The notes under the pieces: generated by a model
What the model saw: the letters and a program-made list of their open reading frames with translations, nothing else
Database searches by the model: none
Told to the model about the DNA's origin: nothing
Source: Pseudeuparius sepicola
Taxonomy: Eukaryota; Arthropoda; Insecta; Coleoptera; Anthribidae
Length of the DNA: 64,000 nt
Direction: 5' to 3'
Assembly: GCA_963920635.1 (NCBI GenBank)
Contig: OY987304.1
Location: 33,046,365-33,110,364 of the forward strand
Made by a program: the position numbers and the translations under genes
Part shown: in pieces, positions 41,340-52,255 of the stretch
Numbering within the stretch: position 1 is the stretch's first letter
Layout of the letters: each line of letters starts with the position of its first letter

Positions 41340-41619
41340 ACTTCTGAAGCTCCATAAAGTGTCAAAGAACCAAGAACTAAGTACATTATTCAGTATTTTC
41401 AGTATTCAAGCATATTGTCTAGAAAAGTTAACTTTTTATTTAAAGGAAATATATTTTATCCATAACAAAAGGCAGGCGTATTATACATATCTAAACATAA
41501 AGCAAACCTTTACTATCGCCAGGCGGAAAAGAAACCACACAGAAATTCTTATCAAGTAAAAAAAAAAAAAAAAAAAAAAACGCAGTTATTTATCGAGTAC
41601 CATAGGTGTTCCTCGTCGA
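41340..41619. other. spacer between LINE ORFs with a 22-A run
   Basis: About 300 bp separate ORF1 and ORF2. A run of A on the plus strand at about 41559-41580 (T on the coding strand) sits just before ORF1's end. It may be microsatellite growth, or the poly(A) of a small insertion in the opposite orientation. Confidence 0.4.
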
Positions 41620-42276
41620 TTAATCTTCAGCCTCTGTCGATGCGGATAGCAGTATTTTCTTTTGTAAATTAACGTCCCAAGCGAAAACCTTTCCATTAAT
41701 AGTCCATGCGTGTTTCTTGCCAAATTTTCTTTTAGCTTCTATAAGAACTTCATATCTCGATTTAGTAAGATCTTCGTAAATTGTAACGTTTGAATTTTTG
41801 AATCTCTTCTTGGCGCCATAGACCTCTTCTTTCTTCAGAAAATTTAAAAATTGAACCAGAATAGCACGAGATTTAGCTCTTGAATCTTGCGGCTTGCCAA
41901 TGCGATAAATATTTGCAATATCAGCTGGCGTACATGCCACATTCAATTTAGTTCGAATTATATTAATTATCAGCTTAAGTAAATCTTCATCACCTTTAGT
42001 TTCCTCGATGCCCACAAATCTAAGAGAGCATTTTTTCGTTTCTTGTTCCAGGGAATCACATCTCAATTCAAGAGATTTAATTCTGGATTTGTTCTCGTTG
42101 GCTAACCCTCCAACTGACTTTATGTTATCACTTATCTTCTCCAGTTTATGGTCAAGCCGTTTCTCTAGTTCATCGAGTTTATGATCGATCTTATTCTCAA
42201 GTTTTTCAGAAAAATTTGTGCATACCTTATTAATAAGGTCCTCCATTGTATCGTCGGCCTTGCGTCCTTTTGACAT
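41620..42276 (-). CDS. LINE ORF1 protein: coiled coil and RRM-like nucleic-acid-binding domain
   Basis: 218 residues from the ATG at 42276 (MSKGRKADD). Residues about 10-80 are heptad-rich (LENKIDHKLDELEKRLDHKL, then LEKISDNIKS), predicting a coiled coil for trimerisation. About 85-165 resemble the RRM of non-LTR ORF1 proteins (SLRFVGIEET, KLIINIIRTKLNV, NIYRIGKPQDSRAKSRAILV, YGAKKRFKNSNVTIYEDLTK). The C-terminal YEDLTKSRYEVLIEAKRKFG to AWTINGKVFAWDV is typical of this type. It would coat the element RNA. The frame is complete. TTGGTAATA directly upstream lacks an ATG, so I use 42276. Confidence 0.9.
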   Translation of the reverse strand: MSKGRKADDTMEDLINKVCTNFSEKLENKIDHKLDELEKRLDHKLEKISDNIKSVGGLANENKSRIKSLELRCDSLEQETKKCSLRFVGIEETKGDEDLLKLIINIIRTKLNVACTPADIANIYRIGKPQDSRAKSRAILVQFLNFLKKEEVYGAKKRFKNSNVTIYEDLTKSRYEVLIEAKRKFGKKHAWTINGKVFAWDVNLQKKILLSASTEAED

Positions 42277-43045
42277 TATTACCAATCTATATCGACGCGG
42301 TACGACTATATTTTACAGTGAACAGATGAGAAAATAGCACAGATCATGTATCAAGGCTTCGCTATGATTTAACAGCTCAAATATCTTCTTATTACCAGTC
42401 AGTACAGCCGCACTCTACACTACAACTACTTTTAATAATTAAAAACTTGGAATATCTGTCCCAGCAAGCAAAGAAAGCGGAGCTCAAAAACAAGCGACTA
42501 TACAGCACAAATCATGGTATGTATTTGATTGCATTTGATACTCATGTCAAGTAGGTTGTGCAGAAATAGGTAATCCGCCATCTTCGGGTGGCCGCCATAC
42601 CGAATTTCGTGTGATGTCACTAACATTATCATTTTCTACTCTTCAAGCCTTTCATTTGATACCCATATTAAGGAGGTTGAAAAGAAATAATTTGGAGCGG
42701 CGGCCATATTGAATTCATTGTGATGTCACTAACTTAATCGTTTTCTACTCTCACTCCAAGCCCTTTCATTTCATACCCATATTAAGGGGGTTGGCAAAAA
42801 ATACTTCATCCGCCATCTTGTGGCGACAGCCATTTTGAAACTTTTACAATATTGACTATTGCATGTTGTATTGTCACCAAAACTAAAGGTGTAGGTATGC
42901 AAAACTTCAGCCCAATCGGATGTCAAGAGGTGGTTCTAATTCAGCATGCAAGATTCCAACTACATGCACATACTAACAGGGCAAGTTAAATTCGAGTTAA
43001 ATAAAAGCTTGTAATAACAAGTTGAATAAAAGCTTGTAAAAATAC

Positions 43046-44849
43046 CTGAGCCCTTCAAAAAAATATAATTTAAATATGGTAATCACCATATCAATAAAAC
43101 CACCGCGCCTGCGATTCTGCACTTTCTTGCGACAATTTTACAATTTAATATCTCTTTATTACCCGTGACTATAGAAAGAATCTATAGTCACTGTTATTAC
43201 TTATTGCTATTTATAGGGGTGGCTTAAAAAGTAGCTATATTGAACCAACGGACCAGAAGCAGCGGGCGTCTTAATTATAAGACCAACCTCGATTGCAGTC
43301 CCCATACAGAATAATAATAATTATCGTTGGTCAAATCGACTGAGCTGCTGATACTGAAATACTACATTGTAATAGCGTTGACTGACGTTTCAGTCAACGG
43401 TAATAGGTTCCGTTGAAAAGTTAAATGATTCTTTATTGGCCGAGTTTTGAATTGACTAAATCAGGCTGCCCTGTTTAACGGGCGACGGGCTCGTCTGACG
43501 TTTGGTCGTTAATAAATCTCACCAAGGCTAACTTATAGAAAAAATGAACAATAATGATCGACTTTAGTACTATTTCTGAGCTCCAATGACGATTTTGAGA
43601 GTGACTATTTAAAAATATACCTATATATGAAAAACAATAAATTATTCATAAAACGAGAATATTTTATATTTTTGATTTAAACTTTTTATACTAGCAGCGT
43701 AGGTACCTACACAAAATATGAATATGAAATATTTGTAGGTGTGTTGATTTTTGCACTCCCATGTTTTTTTATTTAAAATATCCCAGGTTCCTAGCAATCG
43801 GAAATGAGAAAAACATTTTAAAAGCGATTTTAATTAATACAAGCGACATAACAAGTTTGACACCTAATTGTTTCTGATGAGAAGCAACATGAACATATTC
43901 GCAGCATTCTGTAAGTACCAGTCTTACAGAAAACAATGGACACATTTCAAGCAAAAAAGAACATGGAAAAATTAAATTTAAAGTTATTATAAACTTGTAA
44001 ACTTATAAACATATTATATAATACCTATTTATCAGGTAGATCGTCCAATTTTATATGTATATTTTTAAATTTGTTTGTTACCTACCTACACCTACTAATC
44101 GGTTAGGTTAGTCGTAATCAAAAATTTAATAAGGCTTTGTTTTGAAATCATTTAATCATCATTTTTTGTGCTATTTTTATACATAAACAATTAAAAGCAA
44201 CCTTAATTTATTTGAAGCGGCTTGATTTTTATTTTTTATTCTGGAAGTGGGCCCAAGTATAGATCATTTCTCATGTTTTTTTATGTTCTGTTATCACTAT
44301 TAGAAACCCGTCTTCTGTTTTTTGAAACACCTCGTATATATCCGAGTAAGTTTATTACCGATAACTTAATGCCAGCTATATTTATTTAAATAGTCAAAAT
44401 AAAATCGTCCAAAGTATCAAATAAAATGCGACTTGGTAATTTAATTGCCTTTTGGGAAAACATCAAGGGAGGACATCGTATACCTACCCCCACATCAAAT
44501 TTATTGCATATTAGTTCTTCATGGTCCCTAAACGCATGAATTTTCAAATATTAAGGGGACGTTCGACGTTTACTTTATCATCGTTCCCTCAATATATAAT
44601 TTCATTTCTATCAGATGAATGGATATTTTATCTGCTCTCGAGATAATAACCCTTTTGAAGTTTATGGTAGAAATTCTATGTACTTAGATTACCCCTTGTA
44701 AACTACGCAAGGTAAGCAAGGTATGCAAATTGCAGACAAAGTAAGTATTGTATTGTATTTATTCCCATGATAATAGTTAATACATTTTAAAAATATTTAT
44801 AAAAAGAGACATTGTTTGGAACAATAATTTACTCCACAGAAACCATATA
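43046..44849. other. AT-rich DNA with two small hairpins
   Basis: GTGACTATAG-AAAGAAT-CTATAGTCAC at 43165-43191 and a fused pair of MITE ends TAGCGTTGACTGACG / TCAGTCAACGGTA at about 43372-43402. No coding region recognised. Confidence 0.6.
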
Positions 44850-45904
44850 CAGGGTGTAACTAAACGGATGGTCAAAAATGAAACCACGTATTCTTGGAGT
44901 CCAAATAAGGGCACTTCTTCATATATTTTTTCTCATAAGGGCCGTAGTTCTTTTTATACAGAGCGTAGAAGTTTAGAGAAAAATACACATATTTCTTAGT
45001 ATCTCTAGAAATATACAAGATATTTTCTTCAAACTTGGCGTGGCACATGAGCGGATGAACCGTCAAACTTAAGGTTGATATGAAGCTTCTGAGGCCCCGA
45101 GTTGCGGAGATACAGGGTGATATTAAAATTAATTAGTTCAGAAAAATGTGAATACCCTGTATAGTCCCATTTTTTACATTTGTTTTGAGTGGTGACTTCA
45201 ATGGTTAACAAAAAGTATTTATCAGTATTTTTTCATATTCGCAGCCGTTTCTTAATAATTTTCAAAGAACGACAATGCTGCAATAAACAAGTCATTTTAA
45301 GAATAAATCTATAGCAATCTGTGGCTGTCAATTAAACTTTATTTAGCAAAATACGAAAGCAAAAACGATAATGAAAGAAACTTAATGCTATTAGAAAATT
45401 ATTAAATTATTAAATGTTCGAAATGACAGCCGTCTCTTTCAATACACGCAACTATGCGTTTCCGCATGTTTATTACTGCCATTGGCAAGTCTAATTAAAA
45501 TAATTAAGAAACGGCTGAGAATATGAAATAATACTAAGAGATACTTTTTGTTAACCATTGGATTTCAAAACAAATTTTAAAAATGCGATTATACAGGGTA
45601 TTCATATTTTTCTGAACTAATTAATGTTAGTAACACCCTGTATCTCCGCAACTGGTGGCCTCAGAAGCTTCATATCAACCTTAAGTTTGACAGCTCATCC
45701 GCTCATATGACACGCCAAGTTTGAAGAAAATATCTCGTATATTTCTAGAGATACTAAGAAATATGTGTATTTTTCTCTAAACTTCTACGCTCTGTATAAA
45801 AAAAACTAAGGCCCGTAGGAGAAAAAAATATAGGAAGAAGTGCCCTTATTTTGACTCCAAGAATATGTGGTTTCATTTTTGTCCATCAGTTCAGTTACAC
45901 CCTG
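44850..45904 (-). mobile_element. mariner foldback with about 390-bp arms
   Basis: CAGGGTGTAACTAAACGGATGG at the left pairs with CAGTTCAGTTACACCCTG at the right; TA flanks both. The arms are about 44850-45240 and 45520-45904. Each arm contains an inner TACAGGGTGATATTAAA-type end, again a stacked-end layout. The loop keeps the C-terminal codons of a transposase. Confidence 0.9.
45402..45493 (-). pseudogene. mariner transposase C-terminal remnant
   Basis: The minus strand reads LDLPMAVINMRKRIVACIER then DGCHFEHLII and a stop at 45402-45404. The pattern R-K-R-I-x-x-C-I-x-x-x-G-x-H-F-E-H-L is the usual end of insect mariner transposases. It has no catalytic residues. Confidence 0.8.
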
Positions 45905-46080
45905 TATACCTGATGGTTTGTGCGTGGGTTTTCGTATTCAAGAATATATTTATTTACATAATATTAATTAGAAAAATCAAATAAATTATTGATATTTTAC
46001 GCTGTATGTTTGTCCCTAGTTTTAGTTTACAAAAATACCTTTTTTCTGATAGATTTATCAAGAGGGGTGTTGTATCGGCA

Positions 46081-46410
46081 CAGCGGGCAAAGGATAATCA
46101 GTTGAAAAAAATGCACTACTGGGGCCGTAGGCGCTTTGAACCAACTAAACTACCGCAGTATACCTACGGGTTCCATCGGCTAGGTGCTATTTATTCCAAT
46201 TGATTATTTAATAATAAACTCACTAATAATTAGTCAGTAGCGGTGAAATGTAGGAGACTTCGGCGTCTTCCTATTTGTTCATCCAAATGCAAATTTGTCA
46301 ATTTAGCGACTTAATGCAAGTATCGAACATGGAAATTCTAACCTACAATATCAAGCCAAGAATAACAAATTAGAAGGATTTTTGTACCTGTAAATATAAA
46401 CCAAGAAAGA
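46081..46410 (-). repeat. tRNA-like SINE family, copy C, with 13-bp target duplication
   Basis: The insertion is bounded by identical 13-bp direct repeats TGTTGTATCGGCA (46068-46080 and 46411-46423), a clear target duplication. On the minus strand it runs from TATTTACAGGTAC through TGATATTGTAGGTTAGAAT, AGACGCCGAAGTCTCCTACA and ATCAATTGGAATAAATAGC to a tRNA-like part (GGTAGTTTAGTTGGTTC, CGCCTACGGCC) and GCATTTTTTTCAACTGAT. The box-B half of the tRNA part is deleted. Confidence 0.75.
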
Positions 46411-46423
46411 TGTTGTATCGGCA

Positions 46424-47409
46424 TTAAAAGTGAAACACCCTGTATATCTGCTCTTAGTTTCGATATACAGAATGAATTATTTTCCTATTTTATTTTTTAT
46501 CTCTAAAACAAAAACCGATATTGTATGTATCTATCATTATGTGTTCAAGATCCACAGGTATAGGTACGCGAAAGTATTTGTGTATTACCTGGAGCCAACT
46601 GAAAATTTCCATTACAAAAATTGAACTTATCCAGCACTAGGACTATAAGTAAATAATTCACATAAAATGAGTTTGCTTGGCTAAGGTCAAGATAAAATAT
46701 ATTTTAATATAAACCAATATAACAAAATACCTTATATATGTGAATTTTGTGTCAAGGACAAAAATGAAGGGGCATCGGAATTTATATTAAGCTCAATATC
46801 AAATTATAATATTGTTGCTTAATAATAATTTTAATTTAGAGGCTTTGTGGGTAAACGTAAAATTAAAGATATTATATGCTGCATGTCAATTTCTAATTTA
46901 AGTTCACTCTTTTACGTTCCGTAATTGAAAGATGTTTGGTTTTGCAATTTCTATATATTAGTATTTTTAGTTTCATGATATTATTATTCCAGAGGCAGTT
47001 TTCCCATAATAAAAGTAAAATTGGTCAACTATTTACGATTTAGGAAACAGTTAATTTTCATAAATTATTCTCTGAATAGTTCTGTGGCAGTTCTTATTGG
47101 TTTTTCAAATCGGCATTGATTGAATTTTAAACCAATTCCATACCCAGCCGATTGAATTGAAATTTTGCACACACATTTGATGCAGGTGACAATACAAACA
47201 GTTCGGAGACGCTACAAACATCGCCACCGCGGCCCTAATCTTATTAGGGAAACTTGTTCATCACGAAAAATTGGGTAGGTGTGGCACTTTGATATTTTCC
47301 TAACCAATAAAATGACTTTTTGAAGGTTTTTGCGACAAAATGTTATTAAGGAAACTAGTTGAGAATGAAAAACTGAGTAGGTTTGCGAAATTTCAAAAGT
47401 ACCTAAACC
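46424..47409. other. AT-rich DNA with a solo mariner end and composite-repeat traces
   Basis: AAACACCCTGTATATC at 46431 looks like a single inverted mariner end. From about 47230 the sequence resembles the diverged tandem repeat seen at 49325-49410 (GACAAAATGTTATTAAGG, ATGAAAAACTG). No gene recognised. Confidence 0.4.
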
Positions 47410-48339
47410 CCCAAGTAGCATCATAGTAATGAAAACGTATATTGCTACTTCTACCGCGTGGCCATTACGTAATCACCAATAAATCTACAACTTTGCAGTA
47501 AGATTTAATTTATTTTCTACAAAATAGTGGTAATCACGTCAATTTCACCGCTAGTAGTCACTGTATAGATTCATAACTTTTTAGTGGTGCTTTTAAAGTG
47601 TTTAGAACGTCCTGGTTACTGGTTGCTACCGAAAATCACCTTAAAGTTCTTATACTTTCAAAGTGGAAAACGGAAGTGGCGGAAACCAAATTGTATCACT
47701 AAAATATATCTTAGAAGTGGCGTAAACTTTAGCGTGCGCGTGATAGTGGCACCTCTACTAAAGATTGAAAGTGGCGAAACTTCTTGGTGATAATTAGTGG
47801 TCGACGCCAAGTTTTTGCCACTTGTAGAAGAGATTTTCACGTTCTCATTATGATATCATAGCCATTATAGAGTTATCGTTACCATCAAAATGCACTATGT
47901 AGCGACCGTCACTATCAAGTGCGGCTTCTTTGCTTGTTTGCTGAATGTGCATGCCTATGTCTGCTAACCCGGTGTCCATGCGTGATTTGAGTACGAGCAC
48001 AGTAAGTAGTCAATATGAACGACATAATGATGTGCATTTTACAATTACACTCTATGGGAAAGCAGGACCTGCTTCCAGAATATTGTCTCGTGAAAAGGTA
48101 TATGAGCGGTGTAAGCTTCTTAGAGAGATAGGGATCTATAACAAGCTAACACTATGCTAGTACCTAGTCTGAACTACCACTTCCAAATTTTAAAAAAGTT
48201 TAAGAAATTTTTGCTACTCAATGCTCTACTCGGTGGATGAATTCTTGAATAAAACCTTCTCCTAAATAAATGTTTGTTATTGTGGATTTATTATTGTAAA
48301 TTTATTTCGAGATTTTAACTAAATGTAAAATATGTACTA

Positions 48340-48718
48340 ACGTATGTCCTAAAAGTTTTGGCACAACATTCAACGACTTTAAATAAAAGTAAAAATAAAA
48401 TAATATCAAGCCAACTTTGAAAACAAAACATTGCTTCCTTTGTTGACTTTGAGATGACAGTTAATTTTTGCCAAGTTGTGGCGTTACAATGTCGTATAAA
48501 TAGGAACTCCGAAGAAATATCTAAAAAAAGTATTCCAATCTTCTTTCAAACATGGTATTCACTGCTCGTACTCCGCTATTGTGCGATAAATAGTCCTACG
48601 TGAAATATCTTCGTTCTCCAAGATCCAGAATATTTCAGCATTGGGCACCTGCCCAACCAATTTAAAGATATTTTTTCGGAGTTCCAATTTGTCGTGCCAA
48701 AACTTTTAGGACATACGT
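48340..48718 (-). mobile_element. short mariner/Tc1-like element
   Basis: ACGTATGTCCTAAAAGTTTT with GGCAC at the left and its inverse at the right (GTGCCAAAACTTTTAGG, ACATACGT) are flanked by TA. Inner GGAACTCCGA-type sequence also pairs. The interior keeps the start of a transposase domain. Confidence 0.85.
48559..48684 (-). pseudogene. transposase HTH remnant
   Basis: An open minus-strand frame of 41 codons gives LRKNIFKLVGQVPNAEIFWI then LENEDISRRTIYRTIAEYEQ and a stop. I-S-R-R-T-I-Y-R-T-I-x-x-Y-E is the recognition helix region of Tc1/mariner HTH domains. The catalytic part is deleted. Confidence 0.65.
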
Positions 48719-49269
48719 TATGTAAGTGCCTGTTTGACTTATTATTATTATGCTTAGTGTAATAAAAAAATTGAATTTGAATAGCCGTTGCGAATGCTTG
48801 TTTCCTTTGCTTCTCACTTTTAATTGAATTTTTTGAAAATATTAAATATTTCGGGAGGGCGTGCTCATATTTCTAAGTATAACGTCTATGTTTGACAGTA
48901 AACTTGAAATCGTTTTGTTCTTATTCCGATCTCCTAATTAAATAAAAATAAAATAATTACTCATATAAGTAGTAGTTAGGTATATTCCCGATTGACAACG
49001 TCAATCTCAATAATTTTGTGTTGGTGGGAGAAAGGCAGCAGAATATAATAATGTAAAATAAGTTGAGAGACAAGAAGAGAGGTCGAACGACATGGAAAAG
49101 AAAGAGGCAAGTAGCCAAGTTTCATCTAGGTGGCCTCATAGGTGGCTGCCACTACGCGCTCACGTTCCTGCCACATAAGCGTCACGTGGCTGGAACGTAG
49201 TGGTATAAGTTGCAAAACCGTGGAAGCAACGTATGGCAGCCACCCAAAAAATGTTTAATGCTACTTGGG

Positions 49270-49730
49270 TACTTTAATTTTTAGCCTTTTCCCCCCTTTT
49301 TAGAAAAGTGTCGTTTCTGTAGCTTTCACGTCAAAATGTAATTAAGGGAATTTATTCACTATGAAAAACTGGATAGGAGTAAAAAAATTTAAAACTTTTA
49401 GGGGCACTCTTCAAAAAAATAGCTAAATAATTTTTAATTAAAGGTAGCTGTGCACGGATATGATTTTTCTTTACAACCCCTTGGATATGGGTATCAAATA
49501 AAATAGTTTGACGAGTAGATAACGATAAGGTGAGTGACGCCATACTAAATCCAATATGACAGCCGTCCTAAGATGGCGTATTACCTATTTCTTCAGAATC
49601 TACTTGACAGGGGTATCAAATTAAAGGGTTTCACGAGCAGAATAACGTTATTACGAATTCAGTATGGCAGTGAAGGTACCGAGACACAATATAGGTTATG
49701 GCTGTCAAAAGCTGGTGTCGGTATAGGTTC
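49270..49730 (-). repeat. composite-repeat tandem units, reverse orientation
   Basis: On the minus strand this reads TGATACCCCTGTCAAGTAG, CGCCATCTTAGGACGGC, TTGGATTTAGTATGGCGTCA and CTACTCGTCAAACTATTTT, matching the unit order at 38150-38238 and 42540-42850. About one and a half units are present, in opposite orientation. Confidence 0.7.
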
Positions 49731-49732
49731 TA

Positions 49733-50944
49733 CAGGGTGTCCAACTTTAAAACTGTACAAATCTGTAAAATCTTTATTTTTGGAGGTAATCGCCTAAACT
49801 TTTTTTGTTTGAAATGCCTTCAAAAACCGCTTGTTTTGCCCTTCCCACCATTTTCAATATGCAAATCCAGGGCCGACTGCGATTTTTTTATACCCGCTAT
49901 TTTCACGAAAACCATTTCGCGATTTTTTTATTTAAAATCTGACCCCACAACGTCAAGGAGAACACCCCAAAACCCCTATATACCTAATTTGAATAAAATA
50001 TATACAGGGATTTCCATTCTGCAGGGTGTCAAAGTTGAGCAAAACAGGAATTTTAAAGGCATTTGCCAAGTCAAGTGTGCCATGGAATCCCCTCTAAACA
50101 GTTGAATGGTCAACAGGACCACTCAAGGTGTTGGTGTACAACGGGCCAATACAAAATATACAGGGTGTTCTTATCTGTGCCATCTTAAATTAGTGCAATT
50201 TTTGCAACTTTATACGGGTCAAAAATCGAGTATATCAAAACCGCTCCCCACTCTATAAACGAACTAAATCTAAAAATACAGAAGCCTGCCAGTCAGTAAG
50301 TCCATATCAGTTAAGGTGGCTGGTGTGCCACCACAGGAAACGCACAGAAAATGTATCATCTTATACAGTGACTGTGTTTTTATTTGTTGATTGCATTTTG
50401 TAAAGAAATACATTACTTTTGTGTTGATCAATATTGTGTTCCAGAACATTCTTGATCCATATAAGTTTCATAAAATTTCAGAATTTTTAGATGGCTCGGA
50501 GAAAAATACCCTGTATATTTTTGTAGTAAATCTTTCCACACCAACATTTTGAGTGGTCCTGTTGACCATTCAACTGTTTTGAAAGGATTCCATGGCACAC
50601 TTGACTCGCCAGATGTTTTTAAAATTCCTATTTTGCTCAATTTTAACACCCTACAGAATGGAACTCCCTGTATATTTTTTGTTCAAATTTGGTATATGGG
50701 GGTTTTTGTGTGTTCTGATTAACGCTGTGGGGTCTTATTTTAAATAAAAAAATCGCCTAAAGGTTTTAGTGAAAGTGGGTGGTATAAAAAATCGCAGCCG
50801 GCCCTGCGGATTTGCGTTTTGAAAATGGCGGAAAGGTCAAAAGAAGCGGTTTTTGAAGGCCTTTCAAACAAAAAAAGTTTAGGCGATTATCTCCAAAAAT
50901 GAATATTTTACGGATTTGTACAGTTATAAAGTTGGACACCCTAT
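49733..50944 (+). mobile_element. mariner foldback, multi-end family, copy B
   Basis: CAGGGTGTCCAACTTTAAAAC pairs with the inverse near 50918-50944 (GTTATAAAGTTGGACACCCT). The arms and inner end-like blocks match copy A (24086-25351) in order and strand. The right tip has changed from CCCTGTA to CCCTATA. Confidence 0.85.
50229..50370 (+). pseudogene. mariner transposase tail remnant (copy B)
   Basis: The loop encodes EYIKTAPHSINELNLKIQKP followed by a stop, the same segment as in copies A and C. No catalytic part. Confidence 0.45.
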
Positions 50945-51083
50945 ATATGATTAAAACAAACGACAACCGAATGTTTCGACACCGCCAAACCAACTGCGAG
51001 ATTGCATCAAGCGAAACAGAGATAACGGGGCAAAAATACGGGCAAGTGATGTTCTTAAAATTACAACAAACCGCGCGGATATA

Positions 51084-52253
51084 CAGGGTGTTCCTTAATA
51101 ACATGCTAATACTTAAGGGGGTTATTTTTGGGCCCATTTTAAGAAAAAAACTTCATATGAACGTATGTCGTAAACGTCCTAACTTTTGAGGTATAGGGCG
51201 TTAAAGTTCATTTTTTTAAATTGAATTTTGGCTACATCTCCCGAAATAATCAAGCTGCGGAACTGAAATTTGGCACTGCTATGTTTTTGGGGATGGAGAA
51301 TAAGCTGAAAATGTCAATTTCACCGTATCTCACAGAGGGCGCCACTTGCGCTGTTTTTTGATCACGCTTTTACGCGTAACTTTTTTGAGGTTATCTTTTT
51401 GGTCCTGCAGGTCCATCATTTTAGTGCATCTTTTCATTCTGCAAGAAAAAGGTACTCTTGTTTCATAACGATTAAATCGACCGTTTGCGTTGAAATTACC
51501 AAAACGTGCCCCAAAACACCTGTTGATTCCAATATTCGAAACATAAAATGTTCACCTACTGCTTTCAAATGTTACAGATCAACTGTACATTCAAAATGAT
51601 GAAAAAAATGCCAAATGGGCATTGGTCAAAACACCATTGGTTTTCTTGAAATAGAGTGTCCAAATTTTGTCAAATTCAATCCTTTCCATTTTGAAAGCGA
51701 ATAATTTTTGGTACATTGTTCATAGGAATTTTTTTCTCAGTTTAAATGGAACAGTTGATCTGTAAAACTTGAAGGTGGTAGGTGAAAATTTTATGTTTCG
51801 AATATTGAAGTCAACAGGTGTTTTGGAGAACGTTTTGGCAATTTCAAAGCAAACGGTTGATTTAATCGTTATGAAACAAGAGTACCTTTTTCTTGTAGAA
51901 TGAAAATATGCACTAAAATGATGGACCTGCAGGACCAAAAAGATAACCTCAAAAAAGTTACGCGTAAAAGCGTGATCAAAAAACAGCGCAAGTGGTGCCC
52001 TCTGTGAGATACGGTGAAATTGACATTTTCAGCTTATTCTCCATCCCCAAAAACATAGCAGTGCCAAATTTCAGTTCAGCAGCTTGATTATTTCGGGAGA
52101 TGTAGCCAAAATTCAATTTAAAAAAATGAACTTTAACGCCCTGTATCTCAAAAGTTGGGACGTTTACGACATACGTTCATATGAAGTTTTTTTCTTAAAA
52201 TGGGCCCAAAAATAACTCCCTTAAGTATTAGCATGTTATTAAGGAACACCCTG
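51084..52253. mobile_element. mariner foldback with about 510-bp arms
   Basis: CAGGGTGTTCCTTAATAACA and its inverse TGTTATTAAGGAACACCCTG are flanked by TA. The arms (51084-51597 and about 51740-52253) are still very similar. The loop of about 140 bp has no recognisable coding sequence. It lies 140 bp from copy B of the neighbouring family. Confidence 0.9.
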
Positions 52254-52255
52254 TA

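Larger units (their letters stand above)
38239..42520 (-). mobile_element. CR1/L2-group LINE, nearly intact
   Basis: It has an ORF1 (42276-41620), an ORF2 (about 41319-38502, one frameshift), a 3' UTR ending in AATAAAGACACT and an (ATT)n tail. It sits inside a tandem unit of a composite repeat. CATTTAA on one side and CATTTGA on the other may be the target duplication. The 5' limit is approximate. The exact clade would need a tree. Confidence 0.85.
37662..43045 (+). mobile_element. palindrome-headed composite repeat, interrupted by a LINE
   Basis: In order: palindrome (37662-38087); one tandem unit (38150-38238: CCGCCATCTAGGGGCATCC, ATGACGTCACTT, CTCGTCAAACCCTTTCATTT); a LINE in reverse orientation (38239 to about 42520); two to three more diverged units (42540-42850: CCGCCATCTTCGGGTGGCC, GTGATGTCACTAAC, CCTTTCATTTGATACCC); a CTTCAGCCCAATCGG segment; and the tail TTAAATAAAAGCTTGTAA repeated twice. 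This order equals that of 14227-15252. Confidence 0.7.
47410..49269. mobile_element. unclassified DNA element, CCCAAGTAGCAT ends, copy 2
   Basis: CCCAAGTAGCATCATAGTAA at 47410 pairs with TTTAATGCTACTTGGG ending 49269. The first bases equal those of the elements at 15527-17880 and 61626-63473 apart from a G/A. The left part holds a cluster of AGTGG motifs (47526-47830) and the right part an inverted cluster of GCCAC/GTGGC motifs (49128-49246). A smaller mariner-like element (48340-48718) sits inside. It is itself inserted in composite-repeat DNA (similar flanks at 47330-47405 and 49325-49410). Confidence 0.6.
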
